A DNA stretch of 64,000 nt, from positions 463,757-527,756 of the forward strand of contig MNCI01034664.1 of assembly GCA_015680685.1 (NCBI GenBank), written 5' to 3'. The position numbers were made by a program, and so were the translations under genes. The notes below the pieces were generated by a model. It did no database searches, had not been told where the DNA came from, and saw only the letters and a program-made list of their open reading frames with translations. Source of the DNA: Gnetum montanum. Its lineage: Eukaryota > Streptophyta > Gnetopsida > Gnetales > Gnetaceae. Every line of letters begins with the position of its first letter. The stretch's first letter is position 1. Shown here in pieces: positions 12,715 through 24,639 of this stretch.

Positions 12715-13641
12715 TGATGAGTGGTAGGTACCCCTTATGCCCAACCATACAAATCACAAGTGTTCACATGTAATCCAGTCAAATTCTGTGGATGGGACTA
12801 GTGTGGTATCTAGATTGTTAAGCATTGATTGTAGGTCATTTTCTTCTCACTTGGACTAGTGGTAGCTTTATAACGTATGGTTTAGTCGAAAGTGAGGCAT
12901 ATGCATATGATGTTGTTGGGGCCTTAAACTAACCTTAATAATAACATAGAAATTAATTATTTAATCTAATTAATAATAAGAAGATAAATTCTAAGCTATC
13001 ATAAGGGTGATGAGTGTTCATTTCCAGCTTTCTATACACATCCTAAACTCACATATCCACTGCTGAGATTACCAAGTGTTATGCTACTAGGCAAGCCAAG
13101 TAATAACGTTGTTGGGATTACCAAGCGAATATGTCTTTACACATGAAACTAGTCACACTCATTCCACAAATTGACTAATATTCATGGAAATGTAAATGTT
13201 AATTATGTCTATTAAAAGTAAATCTATTCTAAGTTAAAGTGTTGTAATGAATATGAATGAATCTTGATCTGATTGCCATTCATGGAATGTGTTCAAGTAC
13301 AATGCCACTCAAATAAGACATCATACAACTGACTCAAATCCACACTATGAGCACTCACTGATTTTTGGTTAAGATTATAAGAGAAAATTGCAACAGCCTA
13401 GCTACACTACTAACCAAATGGTGGTAAATATAGGGTGAGGCTTGCATATTTATAGGTGAAGATAAACACCATGTTGACACATATGCGTCAATGCATCAAG
13501 CCATGTGTTAACGAGGATGCGTTGACATAGCTAATTTATAGTAGATGCAATGTAGCAACCAACTAAGATGCATTGATAGGGATGCTACAATATAGATGCA
13601 ATGTAGCATCAACGATATTGCAACCAATTGATGATTCATCA
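12715..13641 (-). repeat. RT-C left LTR (3' LTR)
   Basis: 927 bp, TGATGAG to ATTCATCA. A TATA-like TATAAATA (minus strand) lies near 13448-13455. The U3 end contains repeated GATGCAATGTAGCA and ATGCGTTGACA-type phrases. It aligns with 31916-32590 over its R-U5 part. Confidence 0.85.
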
Positions 13642-13652
13642 TACCCCCATAA
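13642..13652 (-). promoter_or_regulatory. RT-C polypurine tract
   Basis: Minus strand TTATGGGGGTA adjoins the 3' LTR, followed inward by the TGAGGATGAATTTTTAGTCAA-type context shared with RT-D at 45793-45826. Confidence 0.8.
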
Positions 13653-14600
13653 TTGACTAAAAATTCATCCTCAAGTTAACAAAATAGGACTAAGCTTTCT
13701 TTACAAAATTGGGAATGTATAGGATTGTTGATTAACTATAACTACTAATTGATTGTGAGTGTTGCATTGAAAAATTTTATTCGAGTGGATGTATTACAAA
13801 ATGAAAAAATGACTAGACAGACATTAAAGTTTATAAAATTTGTAGAGGTCTTCAAAAATCCACTAAAGATGAATCTTCTCGTTGTCACTAATGGTGGCAA
13901 ACTTCCAACCTTGATCATTATGTTGGTGTTTCACTTTTTATGCAAAACATTATTAAAGGATGGGCAAAAATTACTTCTCATTATCTCATGGATCTAGCAA
14001 ACATGTGATGTTTAAGCCTTAATCCTTCTATGTTCTACTAGTTGTCTATGGGCATATCTTCCTTTGTCCTTCTCTTGGCCTAGGCATTCTTTCTAGCATC
14101 ACCTAATCCACCAAAGGATCAACATTAGTTTTGGTAAATTTTCCTTTATAATTAACCCTTTTTGAATCCCTTAGTTAGCTTAAAATGTTAGCATTTCGGC
14201 ACAAGGTGATAACAAAGTACTATTCCCAAGGCTATGAGGTAACTAAAATCATCAAGCTATATTTTGATTAAGTACTATTAGTTACCATAATGTTCAAAAA
14301 TAGGATGTTAGGAAAATTTCAAAAATTTAAAAAAGTACAAAAAGTACATCCTTAGCCCCCATGATGAATGAGCGTAACTCTAGAAGTGCACAAGTTTTTG
14401 AATAATTAAAACCAAAGGTCTAGTGTAGAAGATGGCCAAGAAATATTAAATTTGAAGGATATTTAAATAAAAAAGTAGGAAAATTTAATTGAAATTGATT
14501 AGAAGTAGTCCCAAAATCATGTATAAAGTTAAAGAAGCTATTAATGATGCTTTGGAAGATGTGAGGGTTAGTGCAAAGCCATGATAAACAAAAGTTATGC

Positions 14601-14620
14601 AAGTGGATCCTCCCCAAAGC
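14601..14620 (-). promoter_or_regulatory. Conserved spacer purine motif (RT-C copy), possible second polypurine tract
   Basis: Minus strand GCTTTGGGGAGGATCCACTT. Near-identical copies occur in RT-B, RT-D, RT-E and RT-F. Its G/A-rich core resembles the 3' polypurine tract. The function is inferred only. Confidence 0.5.
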
Positions 14621-15149
14621 AAGCTGTTGCCATAATGCCCTTGCATAACCACATCTATAGATGTTCGTGGACACCTTGGAAGTCAAATGAAGATCATGCC
14701 TTTATTTCAAAAAACACGCAACTATCTTGGTTGCGATGTTGCACTATACTATATAATACCAAAAGCCTCATAATTGTATGCAGCAATGAGGTGAATAATG
14801 GAATGAGAAGGGATTGTAGAGATAAGGATGTAAGGTACTGTACCATGTCCACAATAGGTTCTTATGTTAATTGTAATTTAAAATGATCATCATACTTATT
14901 AATCCAAGTTTCAAACCAAGTCCATACCATTAACAATGACCTTGCATTGATGTGTTCCTTTTCTTCTACCATCATAACTCCATAACAACCACAAAGAATG
15001 ATCATCACTCCAAAAAGAGAAGAAAAGATAAGGAAGGAAGGGCCTTAGTTAGAGGGGTGCCTTTAAGCATGGGTAACATATCTTTCTAGCCCCATAACTA
15101 GTGTTTATAGCCCATTATTATGTTTAAGGGGTGTGCTTTGAATTCCCAT

Positions 15150-15175
15150 TGTGTGTGTGTGTGTGTGTGTGTGTG
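15150..15175. repeat. (TG)n microsatellite
   Basis: Thirteen consecutive TG dinucleotides in the RT-C spacer, followed by T-rich and TTTTA repeats. Confidence 0.95.
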
Positions 15176-15942
15176 TTTTTATTGTATTTTTGTTTTATTT
15201 TATTTTATTTTATTTTTGCATCAATGGGAACCACACTATGCAAATACATAGCTTCATGTTTATTGGTTGACAATAAGGGTGATGACACATTCCATGAGAG
15301 GTCATAGATCATAAGGAAGGCAAGAAGAGAACCCAACAAATCTCCTTGAGGTCACACTATTTGCAAATCCCACTTGGTCTTTTTCCTCTTTCTCCAAGGT
15401 ACAATGGTCATTAATTTATTTTAGTTTCATGTAAGAAGAACCATACTATTTTCATGATAAAGACCTTTTATTTAGAGAACTAGAGGAATGGATGAGGTGG
15501 TCTTACTACTTTACACAATTATTTACCCAATCATCTTGATATCATAGGACAAAACCCAACACATAGTGTTGGCTTTTGCATAATGACTAGCAATGTTATT
15601 AACAAAAACATAGAAGACATTCATAAAACATAAATAAAATGATTCAAGAAAAGATAAAATTATAAAAAAATGAAAAATAACAAGAAATGAAGAACATATT
15701 GAGAATGAGCAAATTTTGAAAGAAATAGGAAAATGATAAAATATTGTAAAAAAAAAAGTGAAAAGCACTTATTAGTTCTTGATTCAAGATGGGGCATCTC
15801 CCCTATGACTAAACTCATGGGTGAGCATTCAAAAAATGGACCACACATTTCCTTGGTTATACACCATAAACTTTCTATTTATCATCTTTAATGATTTAAA
15901 TTTTTGCTTGGTAGCACATTTAACAATGATGATAATCACATC

Positions 15943-18580
15943 TTAATTATTTCGGGACATATCTTTAGCTAGACTAGAAAACGTTTTCTTTTTAATGGAT
16001 CTAAACATGTTTCCTTGTTTATTTTCTATTTTCATTCTTGTGTCTCCTTGTCTAACATCTTCTTTTGGTGTGTAGTCAAATTGTAATATGTTATTCTCTA
16101 AGTTCTTTGTTTGGCTCATGTTATTAGAATAAGAACTAATAAATTGATTGGATATTTCCATGCATCTTTCAAATAGTTTTGTACTTTTATTTTCAAGCCA
16201 ATGGGTATCTTCTAGTTTAGTGGCTATTGTGCAGACTTGTTGTTGCTCCCACACTTATTTATTAACTTTGTTGTGGGTTGATATAGAGGTTGTGTTAATA
16301 TTTTGAACTTCTGACCCACAACTACACCCCTTATCATTATTAGTGATGCATAAAGTTTTCTATCTCTCCATAGTGATAAGTTCATCTTTTATATCTTATG
16401 TTAGAGTGGTGATGATTGGCTTCTATGTATGATTAGGAGACATTATTTTGGTGAGGAAGGGTGTTGCACTAGATTGGCCTTGTGCTGGTTTTGATGAGCT
16501 AGTAGGTCTATGAGTTTTATGCCCATGTGAGGAAATTGTCCTAAAAAAGGACATTTTCCAGACTTTGGTTCAGATTTACTAACATTATCATTTACGTGTA
16601 TGTTCATAGCACAAGTGGTATTCTTCCATTAAGTTTATGGTGGAAATCCTTCCTGTGTTGTTACTAATGACATATGTTGGAGGAAAGTATGAGAATATTA
16701 AGGATGTGATAGAGGATAAGAGGTTTAAGTTGGTGATCTCACATGTGATGTTGTGGGTTAATGATATTCAGTAGAGTGGTAGTAGTGATTTGAGGTAGAG
16801 GAAGCCAAACCACTTGGAGAAATAGGTTGTTGAACATAGTATCCATGAGGGTCAGGCTAGCAATAAGGGTAATGTTGATTTGTTGATGGCATCCACCATG
16901 ACTGTGATTTTTTCCACTATGGTTGGTAGTAGTTTTGAGGTTGATAAGAGGTTCCACTAAAATAGTACTATTGGTGGTAGGATTGTCTATAATTGTCATG
17001 TGGATAGGGTAATCTCCTAGGCTCTTACTACTCTATAGACTTGGGATTCAAAGAAAAAGCTCCAAACTCTTGTAGATGTAACACAACTAGGAAATAGCCC
17101 TTTGGATGTTCATATTGGTAGATGTTACATCCATTGATTTCATTTGTATTTGAGTTTGTAACCTCTTCTACTATAGCAGTTTTTCCTTTTTACCAATAAG
17201 TGTTCCTACCCATTTCTTTGTTCTTTTTCCTCTTCTTATTTTGATCACTTGATCCTTTTTGTGTTACCCTCTCCTCTATGATTTTCATGTAGGTTTTACC
17301 TTTCTCATTCATCAATTCCCACATCTTATCTATCCTTTCTTCAAGCTCAATAATAAACTTTTGTATTAGCACGGTTTGTTGTGAAATCACCTCATCAAGA
17401 GCTACCTTTTTTATCTCATCATAGATATGGACCTCCTTCTTTTAAAGAGTTGGTTCGTAGTTATATTCCTCTACATTCTCTCATTTACATAGCTCTCCTT
17501 CTTCTTTTGCCACCTACTCAACTAGCCTTTGTATCTAATGAACTTTCAATTTGGATAACTAACCTTGGGCATAAATTCCAAGGATCTCCCTTGTTTAATT
17601 ACAAAGCCCATCTATGATGTGGAAAAGCTACTCTTTCTGAGAAATACCATGGCCTAGACATCTATGTAGTAGAGAATAGTATCTATCCAAGGCCACATCC
17701 AAGGATTAATGTTATTGTTGCTTCAATCCTTGGATTTATTTTCTTAGGTTAGACCTCTTGCATAGGTTTGGTATTTTTTTGTAATGTTTGAACATTGTGG
17801 ACCACTGGTGGATTGAATTTGGTTCCAATGATCTATACCAACTTTTAGCTTCACCTATTAGTGTCCTAGGGAAAATCTTAAGCTTTTCCCACCTACTTTC
17901 AATGTTTTGTAAGGTGTAGGCATCATGGAAGGCTTGTAAATGATGCAGGAGATCATAATTATAGCCTCCCTTAAATTCAGGAATGTTATTCATATCAATC
18001 CATTTGATGTGGCTATTCCTTCGATGCCTATGAGGTATTTGAACTACCTCCCTAATTTGTGTCATGCTCCTAGTAGCCAACAAGGGTTCATCTTCATCAA
18101 ACATGTCATGGTAATAATTTCTATTTCTATTTTTTTAATAGTGATGATCTTATCTATGCTTAGTTTGATGTCTTTCATCTTTCTGTTACATTATGTTTCT
18201 AACTTCATCTTGATCCCTTAGTGAAGCTCTATCTCTATACCTACATTCATCTTCGTCAAAACTAGATGTTGAAGATGAAGAGGAAGATGATGAATTGGGA
18301 GAATCACCATGGCTTTCACATCTCCCCCTATGGTCCCTTGATTTATCTCTTCTAGGTTTTGAGAAAGTCCTAGGACTTGAGATCCTCCTTGTTCTAGAAC
18401 TTGTTCCATCCCCTCTAGAGTTGTTTGCATTAGTTGAACATAGTCTTTGAATGTAATGAGAGTCTATGAGATTCCTACATTTAGTGATTCACTCCAATTC
18501 TCTTCAGTATAGATCCTATCTTTTCTTCTATTAGTGTTCTCATCATGTGAGGGATTATCAACTCTATGTGAAGGAGACAT
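15943..18580 (-). pseudogene. gag: RT-C gag, decayed
   Basis: The start codon is at 18580, encoding MSPSHR-like residues comparable to the RT-B start. The retrotransposon-gag core lies in the frame at 17736-18104 with LKIFPRTLIGEAKSWYRSLE, the hallmark K-F---L-G-A--WY--L pattern. A charged helical segment follows at 17190-17390. The nucleocapsid knuckle near 17095-17145 is damaged: it keeps CNIY-YEHPKG, with the second Cys changed to Tyr. The tail at 16739-16999 is Asn/Thr/His-rich like the same part of RT-B. Frameshifts and stops interrupt it. Gag would form the virus-like particle and package element RNA. Confidence 0.8.
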
Positions 18581-18596
18581 GTTTTTATTTGATAAA

Positions 18597-18601
18597 ATGT
18601 G
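18597..18601. repeat. Target site duplication of RT-B, left
   Basis: ATGTG, identical to 31816-31820. Confidence 0.95.
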
Positions 18602-19480
18602 TGATGAGTGGTGAGAAACCCATACGTCCAACCATATAAATCACTAAGGCATTCACACATGATCTAGTCAAATTCCATGGACTCCTAGTGTTCTTGTACA
18701 CATGATTCAATCTAGGAGGTAAATCTAATCATGGAACAATCATTGTCTTCCCAACTACACTTGTGAGGCTCAATTGTATGGTTAAGTGTAATTGAGACAC
18801 ATGATTTTTATTAATTTATATTTTGTTCATCTAAGGTTGGTAATAGATTGAGAATAAATTGATTAACTAATTCAACTAAGTTAATTACTAATTAATAACT
18901 AACTATCCTAACATAAGCATTCGGTCCCTCTTTCGATACACATCCTGAACACGTACAACACTGCTGGGTGACCAAGTGTTAAGTGCTACTAAGATTACCA
19001 AGTGTTATATGTATGCTCAAAATGGTCGTACTTATGTATGCTAATCTATTTAGCTTAATTAATTAATTACTTAAATTTTTGATCATTATAACTTAATTAA
19101 TGAAAGTAATAAATGCATAAATAAATCATTAAGCTAGTCCAAGTTCTACAAAGTTTATCAAAAAGCTCATCTTTATTGTCGCACACACTACAGTGCTTAG
19201 GTACAATAATGCTCAAATAAAGATCCATATACTCCTTGACTCTTATTACGGGCACTTAGAAAATTATTCTATATCTTACAAAACAAATTGCGATAATTTC
19301 ACTAGCAATTGAAAATCTAACTTCTTATTAACACAATTAGGATGTCATATTTATAAACCTACTAGGATGCCATGTCGACAAGTACACGTCAACGTTGGAA
19401 ACCCTATGTTGAGGAGATTCCATCGACAGGGTTGCATCAACAACATCCCATTGATGTAGCCAACCAAAGACACTTCATCA
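18602..19480 (-). repeat. RT-B left LTR (3' LTR)
   Basis: 879 bp, TGATGAG to CTTCATCA. A TATA-like box (minus strand TATAAATA) lies near 19350-19358. It aligns end to end with 30952-31815. Confidence 0.93.
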
Positions 19481-19493
19481 TACCCCTACAACT
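19481..19493 (-). promoter_or_regulatory. RT-B polypurine tract
   Basis: Minus strand AGTTGTAGGGGTA directly before the 3' LTR. One G of the usual GGGGG run has become A. Confidence 0.8.
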
Positions 19494-19749
19494 AAATGAA
19501 AGCTCATCCTTGAATTCTTTACAAAATTAGAAATGTATGGAATTATTAACTGACACAACATAACAAAACAAAACTAACTGCTAAGGTATACAAATCAACA
19601 TTGATTACAAAATTGTGGTGTTCATGACATAAAATTGAACACTAGAACATGATTAAACCAAATTGGATAACATAGGCTCTAATGGCATGAAGATGGTTGA
19701 AAAGATTAGATAGTCCCAAGAGGTGAAGGTTCTTGAGGTTTCGAAGGCC

Positions 19750-22560
19750 CTTCTCTAGCATCGGGTGCACGTGATGGTTGAGGCGGTTATGGCTATCTTG
19801 CTATAGCTACCACTTCCAATCGAAGGTGAAAGGCATCCAACAATGCCTTCATCGTCTCCTCCTTGTTTCGAGGATCATTCATAGTCCACATGGCATAAAC
19901 AATGTGGGATAGAATGGGGATATCCCACAAATAGAGCATTACTAGGAACAACTCCTTCACATTGACAAACCAAGCAGAAAATTTCTTACATTTGATATCA
20001 AAAACTCTGAGTGCATTCTGCAACTCTTGGTAGTCATTCATCATCTTGCCTAGGTTCTTGGTAGTTGATCTTTGATTAGTGAACTTTTCCTTAAGAACCT
20101 TAAGTTTTTCATTTCCCACTGCAAGTTTCTACATGGTGTCCTTGTATATCCAACAAGTATGAGTTGGCTAATTGTTTCTCCAATTTAGACCACAATTGTC
20201 TAGTATTTAGCATAGTCAAATTTACATATCAAAGATTGGCAAGCTCCATATATTTTTTCATCTTCTTAATATGCAACTCCTTCATGCAAATCTCCACTTT
20301 TTTGTAGGCATCTATCCCATCAATGATAGGTTGCTAAAAATCTCTTCCTTGCTGGAGTTGCTAGAGGGTCTCATTTACTTTTTCCTTTACCAACTAGATA
20401 TGTTTTTCACTAACTTATTTTTGTAGATTGACTTGATTCCTATAGTGATTTTTTATCCTCACAAATTTGAAAGCCTTTGATTTCTAGGAAACTACTTTGA
20501 TTATAGTATTTTGGCGAAGAGAATGGACCTCTTCCATGAAGAGGTTTCTATTTTCTATTACCAATCTCCTTAGCTCAATGTTCACTTTGGCTAGCTACTC
20601 TTGTTGTTGATGGATGAAATCTTCCATCTACTATTTTTTATGCATCAACATTTTATAGGCAATGATTCTCTATAGTCAATTGTACATTCTCCTAGCGAGT
20701 CTAATCCAAGACCCTCTGAATTTTATGCTGAGTTACCTTTGCCAAGGGTTGATAGAATACCACCATCTCCATTTTACCTTTAACCTCTTTCAATCTTGCG
20801 TAAAGATTTGAAGAGCTTCATCCTTTGTCAGTGCTATGTTGAGGAATGCAAGGTTGGTAATCTAGGCTCTTAGTCTGGCAACCTCTATAGCCAAGCATTT
20901 ATTTGGCTCTTTAACTAGTTCAAGTCACCCCTCCAAAATGATGTTCTTGCCCCTTGCTTCTAGAAAATTCAAGTAGGTTGTAGTTATGTTTTCCAAAAGA
21001 TTGAAGATTTCTAGAATCGGTTGCCTAATTCCCACCAAGTGGTCTAGCAATTATTCATGCTATGCTATGCTCAACTTACTACTTACTATCCTAGCAGAAA
21101 TCTTCACATCTTTAATTGCAGAGACATCTAGTACAGATGTCATATGTGCATTTAGAGTTTTGGCAATTCTATTAGCAACTAGATCTACTACTATCTCTTG
21201 TCCTTGGTATTGCATAACCAAAACTATTGCTCCCTCACCCTCCTCCAAGTGCACTAAAAAAGTAGTGAGATTCCCAAATATTTTTGGGAATTTTTGTTAT
21301 TCTAAGAGGGATACCATTACCTCTTGGATGCTATGATTCAATCTTATGGGCAACTACATTCTTTTGACTGAAATGATTGGTCCACCTTTCTCCATCTAGC
21401 TAACTATTCAAGCCACTTCATTCAAGTGATTCATTGCTGGCCAATACACAGATCGATTTCCATTGCTCATTCATGCTCATTACTCTTGCTCACATAAGAG
21501 CCATTCTTGGAATTCATGTAACCATTGAGAAGTTGTAGTGATATCCAGCATTATTTGATGAGCGGGTGGTGGAGGTGGTGGCTACTGCTACTCTTCTTGG
21601 ATGACTTTGGTATGGACTTTATCTTTCATCATCTTCATGTAGTTAGCGAATGGAGAACATAGGACTTTGTCATTTGTATAGCAGATTGTTCCTCCCCTCC
21701 AACATAGTTTTTTGATAAGGCATGGAAAGGAGAGTGCCTTTCTTCCACATTCATTCTCATTGAAGTGCTTTTCTATCTCATGATAGATTAGTTATGGAAG
21801 GTTGATAGGGAATCTACCTCTTAGAGTAGCACACGCATGGGCAGAGAAGGCAATGATCTTACTTGGCCTCACTATTTGATTAAGGTGAAAGGTCACAATC
21901 TTGTAGTAAATTCTCTTTGTTGGTATAAGTACACCATAATTCTTATGGTCAACATGATAACACCACTATAGCCATTCTTTCTTAATGCTAGGGTTTGCCT
22001 ATATTAGAATCTCAATGAGATTCTCCCCAGTTTTTAGCAACCCAGGTGCCTCTTAAATGGCTTGCATTGAGTATGACACTAAAATGTCCTTGATCTTGAC
22101 CATTGAACCAACTTGCCTATTATTCTAGAATAAGATCATCTTTCCCATGTACCACTTCCTAATGGAAGTGATGATGGCCCACATGGGAGAGGTCTTCAAT
22201 TAATCTTGTACTTCCGAAGGTGCTTGCTCCAAGAATGAACCAAAATTCAACTCTTGGAGCACCTTTTTCTAAACCTCATTTAATTTGATCTGGTTGAGTT
22301 AGGATTCTATCATGGTCACCTCAAGGTTTGCTTGTGGAGCTGGTGCCTCATCCCAGTGGTATTGCTTTGTTGCTATTGCTTATTCTAGAATCTAACAGAT
22401 AGATTCCACTTTGAGCTCCTCCCTAAGAGATCCTATAGCATGGGTTACTACTTGTTCTTCTTGGGCTTATTCTTGGCCCATTCCTATTCTTGGTCATTTG
22501 TCCCATGGCTGTGATGGTCCTCCTTCCTATGTGTGCTTCCCCTTTGGTTCCATCTATGGT
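19750..22560 (-). pseudogene. RT-B third ORF, decayed
   Basis: This coding relic of about 900 codons lies between the spacer and the 3' LTR. Homologous parts occur in RT-A, RT-D and RT-F. The N-terminal part is Arg/Lys-rich (22423-22560). A middle domain at about 21600-22260 includes WYMGKM and ALSFPCLIKKLC segments. A long C-terminal helical region at 19793-20800 includes LGKMMNDYQELQNALRVFD and LWDIPILSHI. The middle FPCLI--LC core resembles Pfam Transposase_32 (putative plant transposon protein); this is recalled, not searched. No membrane or envelope-like segment was evident. Its role in the element is unknown. Confidence 0.7.
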
Positions 22561-24639
22561 CAAAACACATCCAAGGATTAATATATATAATGTGTAACTT
22601 ATAGTGTTTCGATACCTCATCTAGTCAGTTAGTTACACTTAGGCTAAGGTTGGAAAATGGTAGATTGGTTATTTTATAATTATTTTATTAATTTTTAAGT
22701 TCAAAGTGTTACTGAAGCTAGTTGGAAGGGTTTAACTCTTCTAATTTGATGTTTTCATGTTGGTTTCTTTGTTACACCTTTGTGGGAGTTAGAAACATTT
22801 GGAAAAATTTTCTATCAAAAAATTTAGGTTTGTGGCCTCCATGACTAAGAGCTTACCTCCAGTAGCTACAAGGTCAAAGAATGGAGTGATTTGGACAATA
22901 AATTAGGAATATATGGCTTTTGGAAGATTTTGGGCTCTAAAAACTATAAAAACTCCTCTTGTGTTTGAAGGGAAATGTGAAAACTTCAAAGTGTGGATGC
23001 GTATATATATACTATTTTTGTGTTGCATCGATGAGACCTCATATACATAGGGGGTTCATCGATGGGTACCCATTTACGAAGAGTGTACACAAAATTTTCC
23101 AACTTGAATTTCACAAAAAATACATGGAGAATTTTGATGAAAGTGGGATCCATGAAGTCCTAGAAAAGCTAAGAATTTGATGGAATCATCGAAGAGGATC
23201 ATTGAAAGCTAAAAAATTAAAAAATTCAAAAATTGGATGGAGATTGTGTTTATTAAAAAATTTCTTTAAGGAGCACATAGTTGGATGCATCGAATGGGGT
23301 GCACGAAGGTTTGAATTACAAGAATGTCTAAGGATGAGATACTTAACTAACCCAACCAAGAGATATGCAAGTGGATCCTCCCCATAGCAGGCACATGCTC
23401 GTTTTTCCCTTGTATGACCTCAACCTAAGGAGTCCATGGATCTCATAGGTGATTAATGGTTATGAAAGTTAAGGACCAAAACCTGGAAGAATCTACCTAA
23501 GAATTCAGGTACGTCAAACCAATACATCAAATAAGAACATGGACACCAGCACTAAGGTGAGTCATGGATAACATAGATGGATGAAAAAAATTGGAATGGA
23601 GTTCCCAATTATGGTCACATAAATTCCCTCATGAATTTTGTGGTTAAATGACTTGATAAATTACATCTTTAGTCCAAACCAAAACCAACCATGTTCAGTG
23701 ACTTCTCATCACCACTCTAAGACCAGTCCATCCCCTTGAGACATAGGAGTGCTCCCATAAATCAAACAATGTTCCTTATAGAGAAGAAAAGAGAAGCAAG
23801 AAATGAGAAAGGACCTTAGTTAGAGGGGACCTTGAGGCATGCGTAACATATCTTTATAGTCCCATAACCAATGCTTGTAGCCTGTTATTCTGTCTAAGGG
23901 ATGTGCTTTGAATTTCCATCATCATTTTTTTTTTATATTATTTTTCCCTTTTTCTTTTGTGGATTAGTCAACATAGAATGATAAGAAATCCATGAAAACA
24001 CTCATGCATCCAAGTAAGTAGAAGGGTACAAAGAGCAATAAATGCCCTTGAAGTCACAACCTATTCAAACCTTTGAATCCTTTTCAAGTCCAAAAACTAC
24101 CAAGATCACCAAGTTCATTAAAGTTTTTATTAATGAAAAGGAATCTCATACTTCCAAAACAAGGAAAACCATAAAGTTTGTGGATGGGTTGATGTCGTGG
24201 ACTCACTACCTATTCTATGAAAAAGAAACCATGTCTTAGTTATTTGTACCAAAATTCAAAAATAGAAATTAGACATTAGCAATAAAAAAAGTACATACCA
24301 CCATTAAAAATAGCTACAACACCACTATGTCCTATTGGCACAAAGCACTTTATTAGCAGAAACTTAGAAAATCATACCCAAAACAAAGGAATTATACAAG
24401 AAAGTGTAAAATATTTAAGAAAAATCAAACATACCAATGATGATGTAAAACAAAAAATGATCTAAAATAGGAAAAAGTATAAAAAAAAGGTGTAAAATAA
24501 AAAAAGTGTAAAACAAAAATGAGTAAATCAAAATATAGAAAAACTAAGAAGCAACGTATATGGTTAGCATAGATGGCCATCTCCCCCATGATTGAGTTGG
24601 AAGGAGGAGATCCAAAAGATTGAGCAAGGTTGTCCATCT
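22561..24639 (-). other. RT-B spacer between pol and third ORF
   Basis: Non-coding sequence of about 2 kb. It carries the conserved purine motif at 23369-23388, the GATGTGCTTTGAATT phrase shared with RT-C and RT-E, and an A-rich stretch (24400-24560) just after pol in the element's direction. An ATGGCCATCTCCCCCATGA-type phrase near 24570-24590 recurs at the same place in RT-D (33930-33980). Confidence 0.6.
23369..23388 (-). promoter_or_regulatory. Conserved spacer purine motif (RT-B copy)
   Basis: Minus strand GCTATGGGGAGGATCCACTT, one base different from the RT-C copy. Confidence 0.5.

Larger units (their letters stand above)
13653..15942 (-). other. RT-C non-coding interior (3' spacer)
   Basis: No coding relic of pol or the third ORF was recognised. 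It contains the conserved purine motif (14601-14620), a (TG)n microsatellite at 15150-15175 and an ATTTTATTTTATTTT run after it. Phrases such as GGGGTGTGCTTTGAATT recur in the spacers of RT-B (about 23900) and RT-E (about 41170). Conservation across families without an open frame suggests a cis-acting or structural role, or simple descent from a common spacer. Confidence 0.6.
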
